64,000 nucleotides of DNA from RUG11462 sp045649405 (lineage in GTDB: Bacteria; Bacillota; Clostridia; Oscillospirales; Acutalibacteraceae). This document shows positions 26,878 to 33,399 of this stretch, piece after piece. Below the pieces are notes generated by a model, which was given only the letters and a program-made list of their open reading frames with translations, had not been told where the DNA came from and did no database searches. The position numbers and the translations under genes are program-made. Location of the stretch: the NCBI GenBank assembly GCA_045649405.1, contig JAZRPW010000015.1, forward strand, positions 13,378 to 77,377, in the 5' to 3' direction. The stretch's first letter is position 1. Each line of letters begins with the position of its first letter.

Positions 26878-26905
26878 ATTTTAATACTTTTTTATAAAAA
26901 ATCAA
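26878..26905 (-). promoter_or_regulatory. Probable groSL promoter without CIRCE
   Basis: Reverse strand: -35 TTGATT (26900-26905), 16-base spacer, -10 TAAAAT (26878-26883). No TTAGCACTC-N9-GAGTGCTAA repeat is present between this and the groS start. Confidence 0.55.
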
Positions 26906-26912
26906 GTGTTTT

Positions 26913-27839
26913 TTAGTTTTTAATTGCCATTTCTTTTTTACAAACATTTTCATAAAGATTGGTTGGAACAATGAACTTAACAGCGTTTTCAACCATCTCA
27001 AAAACAGCAATCTTAGAATCAAAAAGTTCGCCATCAAGATTAACAGGAACTGTTTTCTCGCTTATTACTTCAACTCGTTTTGCATGTTTAATTTCACACA
27101 ACTCTTTCATATTTTTATGTAAACCTTTTTGATATTTGCCTATTAAGTTTAAAACATCAAGTCTGCTAACTTTGTTAATTGTCATCGCATCAATATAACC
27201 ATCATTTACAACTGCGTCAGGCGTAGGATTAAAAGAGCCACCGTAATATCTGCCGTTTGCAGCAACAATAAACATAAACTCTTTTTCAATTACTTCCCCG
27301 TTATCAATTTTAACTTTGAATTTTTCACTCATATGAAAAATGAAGGTTATAAACAATGCAACGATGTATGCCAAACTGCCACTAATTTTAGACAAAAACT
27401 GAAGTTTTTCTTTCTGCTCACAAACATAAGCGTCCATTCCAATTGAAGCAATATTAACACAATATTTATCATTAAACTTGATTAAATCAATCGGCATTGC
27501 TTTGCCATTTTCTACATAATCACTAGTTAAAAAATGCTTTTTATCGCCATAATATTTTATGTAATCGTTACCAGAGCCACAAGGAATTGTGCCAACTTCA
27601 ACGTTATCAAAACCAACAGCACCATTAACAACATCAAACAATGAGCCATCTCCACCACAAGCAAAGACACGGCATTTTTCGCCTTTTTGCCCAATTGCTT
27701 TGACGATGTTAGTTGCATGATGTGGATATTCAGTTTCGATAATTTCAAAATCAAATTCAAAGTTTTCTGTTAATGATTTGATTGTTTTTAACGCACTTTT
27801 ATTGCCTGAAGTTGGATTAACAATAAAATAAGTTTTCAT
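26913..27839 (-). CDS. Diacylglycerol kinase-family lipid kinase (YegS/DgkB-like)
   Basis: 308 residues. Catalytic domain of the DAGK_cat family: FIVNPTSGNKSALKTI (nucleotide loop), FACGGDGSLFDVVNGAV with the GGDG motif, VGTIPCGSGNDYIKYYG, then the beta-sandwich domain with GGSFNPTPDAVVNDGYIDA and a final LDGELF motif. It phosphorylates diacylglycerol or a related lipid at the inner membrane face. Gene lies 16 bases after the methyltransferase gene. Whether it is the DgkB-type housekeeping enzyme or another YegS-like kinase cannot be told. Confidence 0.9.
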   Translation of the reverse strand: MKTYFIVNPTSGNKSALKTIKSLTENFEFDFEIIETEYPHHATNIVKAIGQKGEKCRVFACGGDGSLFDVVNGAVGFDNVEVGTIPCGSGNDYIKYYGDKKHFLTSDYVENGKAMPIDLIKFNDKYCVNIASIGMDAYVCEQKEKLQFLSKISGSLAYIVALFITFIFHMSEKFKVKIDNGEVIEKEFMFIVAANGRYYGGSFNPTPDAVVNDGYIDAMTINKVSRLDVLNLIGKYQKGLHKNMKELCEIKHAKRVEVISEKTVPVNLDGELFDSKIAVFEMVENAVKFIVPTNLYENVCKKEMAIKN

Positions 27840-27854
27840 AATTTTAACTTCCTT

Positions 27855-28970
27855 TTACGCTTTGAAATACATATACAATTGACATTTTATATTACCGTTA
27901 TAAAGTTTTCTTCGTTTATCAGCTTCTCTGCCAAATATTTTTTCAAATTGTTCATCTGGCGTAATAATATAATATTTTTTACCTTTTTGTTTTATGAATT
28001 TTTTACCCATTATTTCATAAATCTTTTCTGCTTCTTTAATATCAAGCAAACGTTCGCCATAAGGTGGATTAGTAATTATAAGTGCTCTTTCTTCTTCAGC
28101 AAGTTCAAAATCTTTTACATCTTTTTTAACAAACTCAATGCAGTCAGAAACACCTGCTTTTTTAGCGTTTTCTTTTGCAACAACCAAAGCAGCCAAATCA
28201 ATATCAGAACCAACTGCTTTAAAGTCTTTTGTTCTTGATATGGCATCAATTGCACGCTCACGTTCAACTCTAAAAGCATCAGGTTTTACAAAATCAAAAC
28301 CTTCTGAAACAAATCCCCTTTTAAGACCTGGTGCAATGTTGTTAGCAAGCATTGCTGCTTCTATCAAAATTGTGCCAGAGCCACAAAATGGGTCATAAAT
28401 TTTAGTATCAGGAAAAATTCTTGCAAGCAAACAAAATGCTGCTGCTAATGTTTCTTTAATTGGTGCTTCATTTGCGTTTGCTCTGTAACCACGTTTGTGA
28501 AGACCTTCGCCAGAAGTGTCAATCATAATAGAAACTTCATCTTTAAGGCAAGAAAACTGAATTTGATATTTCTTGCCAGTTTCATTGAACCAATCAGTTT
28601 TATATTTTGATTTTAATCTTTCAACAATTGCTTTTTTAATAATCTTTTGGCAATCTGGAATTGAATGCAACTTTGACTGCAAAGACCAACCTTTAACCGG
28701 GAAAGCATCATTTTCTCCAATAAAATTTTCAAAAGGCAATGCTTTAACATTTTCAAAAAGTTCTGTAAAATTAGTTGCTTTAAATCTACCAACCAAAATC
28801 AAAACTCTTTCAGCAGTTCTAAGGTTAATATTAGCCCTTGCTAAAGTATAACTATCGCCAGAAAACAAAACTCTACCATTTTCTGCCTTTACATCTTTAA
28901 TATCAAGACGTTTTAACTCGTCAGCTAAAATTCCTTCAAGTCCAAAAAGACATGGTGCTACAAAATTCAA
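27855..28970 (-). CDS. THUMP-domain RNA methyltransferase (RlmL/YpsC-like)
   Basis: 371 residues. N-terminal THUMP/ferredoxin-like RNA-binding part (about 1-160: MNFVAPCLFGLEGILADELKRL ... MIDTSGEGLHKRGYR) and C-terminal Rossmann methyltransferase with FCGSGTILIEAAMLA (SAM loop) and the catalytic TNPPYGERL motif typical of N2-guanine methylation. Predicted to modify 23S rRNA like the RlmL N-terminal half; the RlmK half is absent. Starts at TTG 28970 with AAGGGA upstream; no ATG is suitable. Confidence 0.92.
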   Translation of the reverse strand: MNFVAPCLFGLEGILADELKRLDIKDVKAENGRVLFSGDSYTLARANINLRTAERVLILVGRFKATNFTELFENVKALPFENFIGENDAFPVKGWSLQSKLHSIPDCQKIIKKAIVERLKSKYKTDWFNETGKKYQIQFSCLKDEVSIMIDTSGEGLHKRGYRANANEAPIKETLAAAFCLLARIFPDTKIYDPFCGSGTILIEAAMLANNIAPGLKRGFVSEGFDFVKPDAFRVERERAIDAISRTKDFKAVGSDIDLAALVVAKENAKKAGVSDCIEFVKKDVKDFELAEEERALIITNPPYGERLLDIKEAEKIYEIMGKKFIKQKGKKYYIITPDEQFEKIFGREADKRRKLYNGNIKCQLYMYFKA

Positions 28971-29055
28971 TCAAAATCTTCCCTTTTATTATATAATAAT
29001 ATAATAATACATTAAAATGCTTAAAAAATCAACAAAATTATTTAATAAAAAGTTG

Positions 29056-29084
29056 TTGACTAAAACTAATAAACATAGTAAAAT
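29056..29084 (+). promoter_or_regulatory. Promoter of the DUF1292 gene
   Basis: -35 TTGACT (29056-29061), 17-base spacer, -10 TAAAAT (29079-29084). Start codon follows about 30 bases later behind AAGGAG. Confidence 0.75.
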
Positions 29085-29115
29085 GTGTGTAGAATAAATT
29101 TAAGGAGTAAAAGAT

Positions 29116-29415
29116 ATGAACGAAGAATATACACCAGATTTAGTTGAACTTACTGATGAAGAAGGCAACACTTATAATTTTGAAGTTATTGACGCTTATG
29201 AAGATGGCGATGATAAATATGTAGCTCTCACACCTTGCAACGAAGACGGCTCTCCTGTTGAAGATGATGACGGCTCACTTGTTATCATGAAAGCTATTGA
29301 AGAAGAAAACGGCGACACATATTTTGAAGAAATCGAAGATGATGATGAATATGAAACAGTTGCTGATAACTTTATCAACAGATTAGAAGATTTTTACGAA
29401 ATTGACGAAAAATAA
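29116..29415 (+). CDS. DUF1292 (YrzB-like) acidic protein
   Basis: 99 residues, very acidic. The DUF1292 core is VELTDEEGNTYNFEVIDAYEDGDDKYVALTP, then VIMKAIEEENGDTYFEEIEDDDEYETVADNF. Function unknown; in Firmicutes it usually sits beside ireB and ruvX. Here it is transcribed alone and followed directly by the 6S RNA. AAGGAG is 8 bases before ATG. Confidence 0.92.
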   Translation: MNEEYTPDLVELTDEEGNTYNFEVIDAYEDGDDKYVALTPCNEDGSPVEDDDGSLVIMKAIEEENGDTYFEEIEDDDEYETVADNFINRLEDFYEIDEK

Positions 29416-29433
29416 AACTTAATTTGATTTTCC

Positions 29434-29630
29434 CCTGCCCTGTTCGCTTACAGTCTTGCTACTATAACCCTACACTTGTAAATTGGGAGCTTTGACTCGA
29501 ATGGCCGGACCTGCAGGCCTCCCCGTTTTTACGGGACGTTGGAAGCGCATAAACCATTCGGCGAGCACCCACCTGAATTCCGTTCAGGTTATATCTAATG
29601 CTTGACTCTTACGGCAGGGCGGGATTTCAA
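29434..29630 (+). ncRNA. ssrS: 6S RNA
   Basis: About 195 bases with far higher GC than its surroundings. The ends pair: CCC and GCCCTG near 29436-29446 with CAGGGC and GGG near 29611-29621, a two-base bulge between. The 5' end continues with TGTTCGCTTACAGT and the 3' side with GACTCTTACGGC, giving the closing stem and large central bubble of 6S RNA, and the distal part has the hairpin CACCTGAATTCCGTTCAGGT. 6S RNA binds the sigma-A holoenzyme as a promoter mimic. Ends are estimated to a few bases. Followed by a terminator. Confidence 0.8.
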
Positions 29631-29640
29631 AATTTTCTAC

Positions 29641-29676
29641 TAAAAGTTGCACTTTTTGTGTGGCTTTTTTATTTTT
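29641..29676 (+). terminator. Terminator of 6S RNA
   Basis: The stem AAAGTTGCAC / GTGTGGCTTT (G-U pairs included, TTTTT loop) is followed by TTTTTTATTTTTT. It may also end readthrough from the DUF1292 gene. Confidence 0.6.
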
Positions 29677-29704
29677 TGACAAAAGATTAATAAAACTTTA
29701 ATAC
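29676..29704 (+). promoter_or_regulatory. Promoter of a candidate small RNA
   Basis: -35 TTGACA (perfect, 29676-29681), 17-base spacer, -10 TAATAC (29699-29704). A second TATAAT box sits at 29749-29754. No open reading frame follows; the next feature is a structured region and a terminator. Confidence 0.65.
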
Positions 29705-29710
29705 ACCATT

Positions 29711-29933
29711 AAAATAGTGTTCAAAGTTTGTTAAAATTTATCTGTTATTATAATTATGCAAGATAAATATTCCCCCTAAAATATTATAGCTTGCAACTGC
29801 TTTTTAGTCGGAAGTGATTCCCCCGGCTAAAAAGCAGACAAAATTGATAATTTCGTATGGATATATACTTTTTTCATATTTCCCCTTTGAAAAACAAAAC
29901 AGGACTCTTTTTGAGTCCTGTTTTGTTTTATTT
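29711..29933 (+). ncRNA. Candidate small regulatory RNA with three C-rich motifs
   Basis: Between the promoter at 29676 and the terminator at 29895 there is no credible gene, but strong structure. A 15-bp hairpin (29797-29811 with 29823-29837, one G-U pair) carries ATTCCCCC at the loop edge. Just before it, TGCAAG (29757-29762) and CTTGCA (29790-29795) frame another ATTCCCCC (29769-29776). A third C tract, TTTCCCCTTT, lies near 29878-29887. C-rich exposed motifs of the UUCCC/UCCCC type are used by Firmicutes sRNAs (RsaE/RoxS, LhrC-type) to pair with Shine-Dalgarno sequences. The 5' end could be about 29711 or, from the second -10 box, about 29761. Targets unknown. Confidence 0.5.
29895..29933. 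terminator. Bidirectional terminator between the candidate sRNA and the Cys-rich protein gene
   Basis: A perfect 13-bp stem CAAAACAGGACTC / GAGTCCTGTTTTG (29895-29925) with TTTTT loop and T/A-rich flanks on both strands. Confidence 0.92.
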
Positions 29934-29952
29934 AGTTTGCATTATGCATTAA

Positions 29953-30099
29953 TTATTTTTCTAAATATTTTTGAGCTTCTTGTTCTGAAATTTCTTTCAT
30001 TTGTTCGCCACAACATTTAATGCCACAGTTTTCACAAGTACAGTCGATTAAAACTTTAACCATTGCGCCACATTTTTCGCATCTTACGATTTTATCCAT
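29953..30099 (-). CDS. 48-residue Cys-rich desulforedoxin-like protein
   Basis: A short gene from ATG 30099 (AGGAGG 8 bases upstream). The product begins MDKIVRCEKCGAMVKVL, then DCTCENCGIKCCGEQMKEIS. The pattern CxxC near the start and CC-G-x-x-M later is that of the rubredoxin-like iron site in the N-terminal domain of desulfoferrodoxin, here without the superoxide reductase domain and with an extra CxC/CxxC insertion. It could bind iron, zinc or copper. It follows the CsoR-type regulator by 12 bases and so is probably controlled by it. Too short for routine ORF calling but clearly framed by ribosome binding site and terminator. Confidence 0.78.
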   Translation of the reverse strand: MDKIVRCEKCGAMVKVLIDCTCENCGIKCCGEQMKEISEQEAQKYLEK

Positions 30100-30111
30100 T
30101 CTTTACACCTC

Positions 30112-30408
30112 CTATTGATTAAATCTTTTAAATAAGCTAATTAGTTCATCAATTGTGTCTAATTCGCCATTTTCCAAATCTCTTGTAACACACATATACA
30201 AATGATTTTCTAAAATGTGTGTTGATAAACTTTTAACAGAATTTTTGACAGCAGACAATTGAATTAAAATATCATTACAATAAGCATCATTTTCTACCAT
30301 TTTAGTTATGCCGTTAATTTGTCCACTTATTCTATTAAGTCTGTTTATAATTAGTTTTTTATCTTCAGCACTTCTTTGTGTCTTTTTATTACAACAATTA
30401 TTATCCAT
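30112..30408 (-). CDS. CsoR/FrmR-family metal-sensing repressor
   Basis: 98 residues from ATG 30408 (GGAGG 7 bases upstream); an upstream extension to 30507 would translate the operator and is rejected. It has the all-helical DUF156 fold: INRLNRISGQINGITKMVENDAYCNDILIQLSAVKNSVKSLSTHILENHLYMCV. The CsoR copper ligands Cys-His-Cys fit C in AYCNDIL, H in STHILENH and C in YMCV. DNA binding is released by Cu(I) in CsoR; other members sense persulfide or formaldehyde. The palindromic operator in its own promoter indicates autoregulation. No copper ATPase or CopZ is in the window. Confidence 0.88.
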   Translation of the reverse strand: MDNNCCNKKTQRSAEDKKLIINRLNRISGQINGITKMVENDAYCNDILIQLSAVKNSVKSLSTHILENHLYMCVTRDLENGELDTIDELISLFKRFNQ

Positions 30409-30428
30409 AACCCTACCTCCAAATATAT

Positions 30429-30472
30429 AATATACCCTATGGGGGTATATTGTCAATAGGGGGGTATATTTT
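30429..30472 (-). promoter_or_regulatory. CsoR-type operator inside the csoR promoter
   Basis: Reverse strand: -35 TTGACA (30451-30456), 16-base spacer, -10 TATATT (30429-30434). The spacer contains the palindrome ATACCC-N4-GGGGGTAT (30432-30449), the classic CsoR box, and a second G-tract half site AGGGGGGTATATT (30458-30470) abuts the -35. The repressor would block its own RNA polymerase site. Confidence 0.8.
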
Positions 30473-30567
30473 TTTAGTATACTTCCCTTTTTCACAACAA
30501 AAAACATTGTTTCAAATTCTATAGTAAAGGCATTTGCCTTGAATAAATATATGGAGAAATGTAATGT

Positions 30568-31419
30568 ATGGCTATTTTTACAAACTACGCCACACTTTCA
30601 TACAACGGAGGTTCAACGAATTCTAACACAGTTACAGGCGAAATTTTAGAAACAATTTCTGCTACAAAAACTGCAGTTGTTGATGAGTATTCCGCTAATG
30701 ATAGCGTAACTTATGTTGTTACACTTGTTAATAGCGGTAGTGTTGCTGTTACAGGTCTTAGCGTAACCGATGATTTAGGCGGTTACACATTTGATGGAGC
30801 AACAGTTTATCCACTTGCTTATACTGCTGGTTCTATTAAATATTATATTAACGGTGTTTTGCAAGCAGCACCAACTGTTAATGCAGGCCCACCATTAGTT
30901 ATCAGTGGTATTAATATTCCAGCAAATTCTAATGCAATGCTTATTTATGAAGCAACTACAACAGATTATGCTCCACTTGACACTCAAGCCATTATCACCA
31001 ACACTGTTACAGTTACAGGTGGTGGACTTGTAACACCGGTTACAGCAACAGAAACAATCAACAGTTTAGACGCTGCTAATCTTAATATTAGCAAGTCATT
31101 AACACCTTCTATTGTAACTGAAAATGGTCAATTGACCTATACTTTTGTTATTGAAAACTTTGGTAATACTCAAGCGCTTGCAACAGACAATGTTGTTTTA
31201 ACAGATACTTTCGACCCAATTCTAACTGGAATTTCAGTAACTTACAATGGTGCACCTTGGGTAGAAACCACAAACTACACTTATGATGAAACGACAGATA
31301 TTTTCTCAACAGTGTTAGGTCAAATTACAGTGCCAGCAGCAACATTTACACAAAACACAGATGGCACTTGGACTACAACACCTGGCATTACAGTTATTAC
31401 AGTAACTGGAACTGTTTAA
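30568..31419 (+). CDS. DUF11-type repeat protein without signal peptide
   Basis: 283 residues, Thr/Val/Asn-rich and Cys-free. It starts MAIFTNYATLSYNGGSTNSN, with no signal sequence, wall anchor or membrane segment. Two beta-sandwich repeats of the conserved-repeat/DUF11 type are seen: about 33-150 (DSVTYVVTLVNSGSVAVTGLSVTDDLG) and 165-283 (LTYTFVIENFGNTQALATDNVVLTDTF). DUF11 domains are usually extracellular; a protein without export signals may instead be spore- or envelope-associated, or exported otherwise. It diverges from csoR. GGAG is 12 bases before ATG. Function unknown. Confidence 0.75.
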   Translation: MAIFTNYATLSYNGGSTNSNTVTGEILETISATKTAVVDEYSANDSVTYVVTLVNSGSVAVTGLSVTDDLGGYTFDGATVYPLAYTAGSIKYYINGVLQAAPTVNAGPPLVISGINIPANSNAMLIYEATTTDYAPLDTQAIITNTVTVTGGGLVTPVTATETINSLDAANLNISKSLTPSIVTENGQLTYTFVIENFGNTQALATDNVVLTDTFDPILTGISVTYNGAPWVETTNYTYDETTDIFSTVLGQITVPAATFTQNTDGTWTTTPGITVITVTGTV

Positions 31420-31423
31420 AAAA

Positions 31424-31458
31424 CAAACCCTCGAAACATAAAAGTTTCAAGGGTTTTC
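31424..31458. terminator. Shared terminator between the DUF11 gene and the ymfI-like gene
   Basis: The 12-bp stem AACCCTCGAAAC / GTTTCAAGGGTT with one mismatch and a 6-base loop (31426-31455), T tract on the forward side and A-rich (T on reverse) on the other. Confidence 0.8.
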
Positions 31459-31460
31459 TT

Positions 31461-32180
31461 TTATATCATACCACCATCAACAGTCAAAACCTGTCCTGTC
31501 ATAAAAGATGAATCTTGGCTAATTAAAAACTTAACTACATTTGAAACATCTTTAGGTGTGCCGTTACGCATTAACGCAGTATCGCTTGCAAGTGAAAGCA
31601 AATCATCTTCAGACAAATTGTCAAGCATATCAGTTAAAATCACACCTGGAGCTACTGCATTAACATTAATACCAGATGGACCAACTTCTTTTGCTAATGC
31701 TTTTGTCATTCCAATGACAGCAGATTTTGAAGCAGAATAAACAACTTCACAAGAGCCACCACAAACACCCCAAATTGATGAGATGTTTACAATTTTACCT
31801 TGTTTTTCATTAATCATTGTTGGCAAAATTGCTTTTGTGAGAGCAAAAACACCTTTTACATTAGTATCAAAAATGTTGTCATAATCTTGCTCGCTAACAT
31901 CAGTAAAAAGTGAAGTTTTTGCTACTCCTGCATTGTTTACAAGAGCGTAAATATTTTTATACTCAGCTAAAATTTTTCTCGCAGTTTCTTCAACTTGACT
32001 AAATTTAGAAATGTCGCATTTGTAGGTTTTAATATTAGCAGACAAACTTTCTAGTTCTTTAGCACTTTCATCACTATTTTTATAAATACCGATTATAAAA
32101 TAGCCTTCATTCGCCAAATCAAGAGCAATTTGTCTGCCAATTCCACGAGTAGCGCCGGTAACAATTACATTCTTACTCAT
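31461..32180 (-). CDS. Short-chain dehydrogenase, EF-P 5-aminopentanone reductase-like (YmfI type)
   Basis: 239 residues. SDR fold: TGATRGIGRQIA (NAD(P) loop), LVNNAGVA, catalytic Ser/Tyr/Lys in ISSIWGVCGGSCEVVYSASKSA, and a final TGQVLTVDGGMI. The segment SIWG...SCEVxYS is typical of YmfI, which reduces the 5-aminopentanone on EF-P lysine in Bacillus, and less typical of FabG; FabG activity is the alternative. It is the third gene of the purL-like/apgM operon (3-base gap). The YmfF/YmfH-like pair is 17 kb away; no efp gene is in the window. Confidence 0.82.
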   Translation of the reverse strand: MSKNVIVTGATRGIGRQIALDLANEGYFIIGIYKNSDESAKELESLSANIKTYKCDISKFSQVEETARKILAEYKNIYALVNNAGVAKTSLFTDVSEQDYDNIFDTNVKGVFALTKAILPTMINEKQGKIVNISSIWGVCGGSCEVVYSASKSAVIGMTKALAKEVGPSGINVNAVAPGVILTDMLDNLSEDDLLSLASDTALMRNGTPKDVSNVVKFLISQDSSFMTGQVLTVDGGMI

Positions 32181-32182
32181 AA

Positions 32183-33385
32183 TTATTTACCCAAAAACAT
32201 TGGCATTAAATCAACGCTTTTGTCAATGTAAAGTCCTGTTTTTTCAGCGTTTTCTTCTGTGAAAACATCAGCGCCATCGTATTCTTTTTGGCTGTCAAAA
32301 ATCATAAACGGTACTGGCTCAGATGAGTGAGTTTTAGTAACAAGCGGAGTTGGGTGGTCAGGCATAATGAGAATTTTAAAATCTCCATACTTTTGAATTT
32401 CTTGATAAAGTGGAGTCAAAATCTTTTCATCAATAAGCTCAATTGCTTTAACTTTGTTTTCAGCTTCTCCCCTATGACCACATTCATCTGGTGCTTCAAG
32501 GTGAACAAAAACAAAGTCATTTCTTGAAAGAAGTTCTTTTGCAGTGTTTGCTTTTTTATCAAAATCAGTGTCTATATAACCAGTTACACCGTCGATTTCA
32601 GCAACTTCCATTTTAGAAAGTTTGCCAATTCCACGAATTAAGTCAACTGCAGATACAACTGCGCCAGATACACCAAACATATCTTTAAAGAAAGGAAGTT
32701 GTGGCTTTTTGCCTTCTCCCCAGAACCAAGCAGAATTTGCTGGGCGTTTGCCTTCTTGTTTTCTTTTAACGTTAACTGGATGATTTTCCAAAATCTCAAC
32801 AGACTTTTTCATCATCTCAACAAAAACTTGCGCTTCTGGTACTTTTGACAAATATTCGCCAACAACTTTATCAGAAATGTCGTGTGGAGGTGTAAATTCA
32901 AGACCTAAACCACCAAGTTTTGAAACCAAACAATGACGATATTGAACACCAGTATAAAAAGCATTGTTTTCATCGCCAAACTCTTTTTGTAACGCTTTAA
33001 TAAGTTCATCAGCTTCTTCAGTTGAAATGTCTCCACCACAATAGTCAACCATTACTCTGTCTTCATAAGATTCTGCATCTGACAAAGTTACAAGGTTGCA
33101 ACGCATTGCAATTTCATCATCTTTAAGTTCAATGCCAAGATTAGCCGCTTCTAATGGAGAGCGACCAGAATAACAAGTTTTAGCATCATAACCCAAAACA
33201 GAAAGATTAGCAACATCGCTGCCAGGTTTTAGTCCCTCTGCAACGGTTTTGCACATACCAATTTTAGCAACTTTACAAAGATTGTCCATCATTGGTTTGT
33301 TAGCAACCTGCATTGGTGTTTTTCCACCTAAAACGTCATTTGGCAAGTCTGCCATACCATCACATAATACTACTAAATATTTCAT
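32183..33385 (-). CDS. apgM: Cofactor-independent phosphoglycerate mutase, archaeal type
   Basis: 400 residues. Alkaline-phosphatase-superfamily mutase that interconverts 2- and 3-phosphoglycerate with two metal ions. The N-terminus is MKYLVVLCDGMADLP (metal Asp), then GSDVANLSVLGYD with the phospho-Ser, YSGRSPLEAANLGI, HLEAPDECGHRGE and IMPDHPTPLVTKTHSSEPVPF with the His/Asp metal ligands. This ApgM type differs from the GpmI of most bacteria but is common in Clostridia. Between the PurL-like gene (15-base gap) and the ymfI-like gene. Confidence 0.95.
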   Translation of the reverse strand: MKYLVVLCDGMADLPNDVLGGKTPMQVANKPMMDNLCKVAKIGMCKTVAEGLKPGSDVANLSVLGYDAKTCYSGRSPLEAANLGIELKDDEIAMRCNLVTLSDAESYEDRVMVDYCGGDISTEEADELIKALQKEFGDENNAFYTGVQYRHCLVSKLGGLGLEFTPPHDISDKVVGEYLSKVPEAQVFVEMMKKSVEILENHPVNVKRKQEGKRPANSAWFWGEGKKPQLPFFKDMFGVSGAVVSAVDLIRGIGKLSKMEVAEIDGVTGYIDTDFDKKANTAKELLSRNDFVFVHLEAPDECGHRGEAENKVKAIELIDEKILTPLYQEIQKYGDFKILIMPDHPTPLVTKTHSSEPVPFMIFDSQKEYDGADVFTEENAEKTGLYIDKSVDLMPMFLGK

Positions 33386-33399
33386 AAACTCCTCCGAAT

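Noticed and set aside
29814..30020. Forward 68-codon open frame across the sRNA and terminator
   Set aside because: It runs through a 15-bp hairpin, a terminator and the antisense of the Cys-rich protein gene, and has no ribosome binding site.
30409..30507. N-terminal extension of the CsoR-type regulator by 33 residues
   Set aside because: It would translate the operator and promoter; GGAGG sits immediately before ATG 30408.
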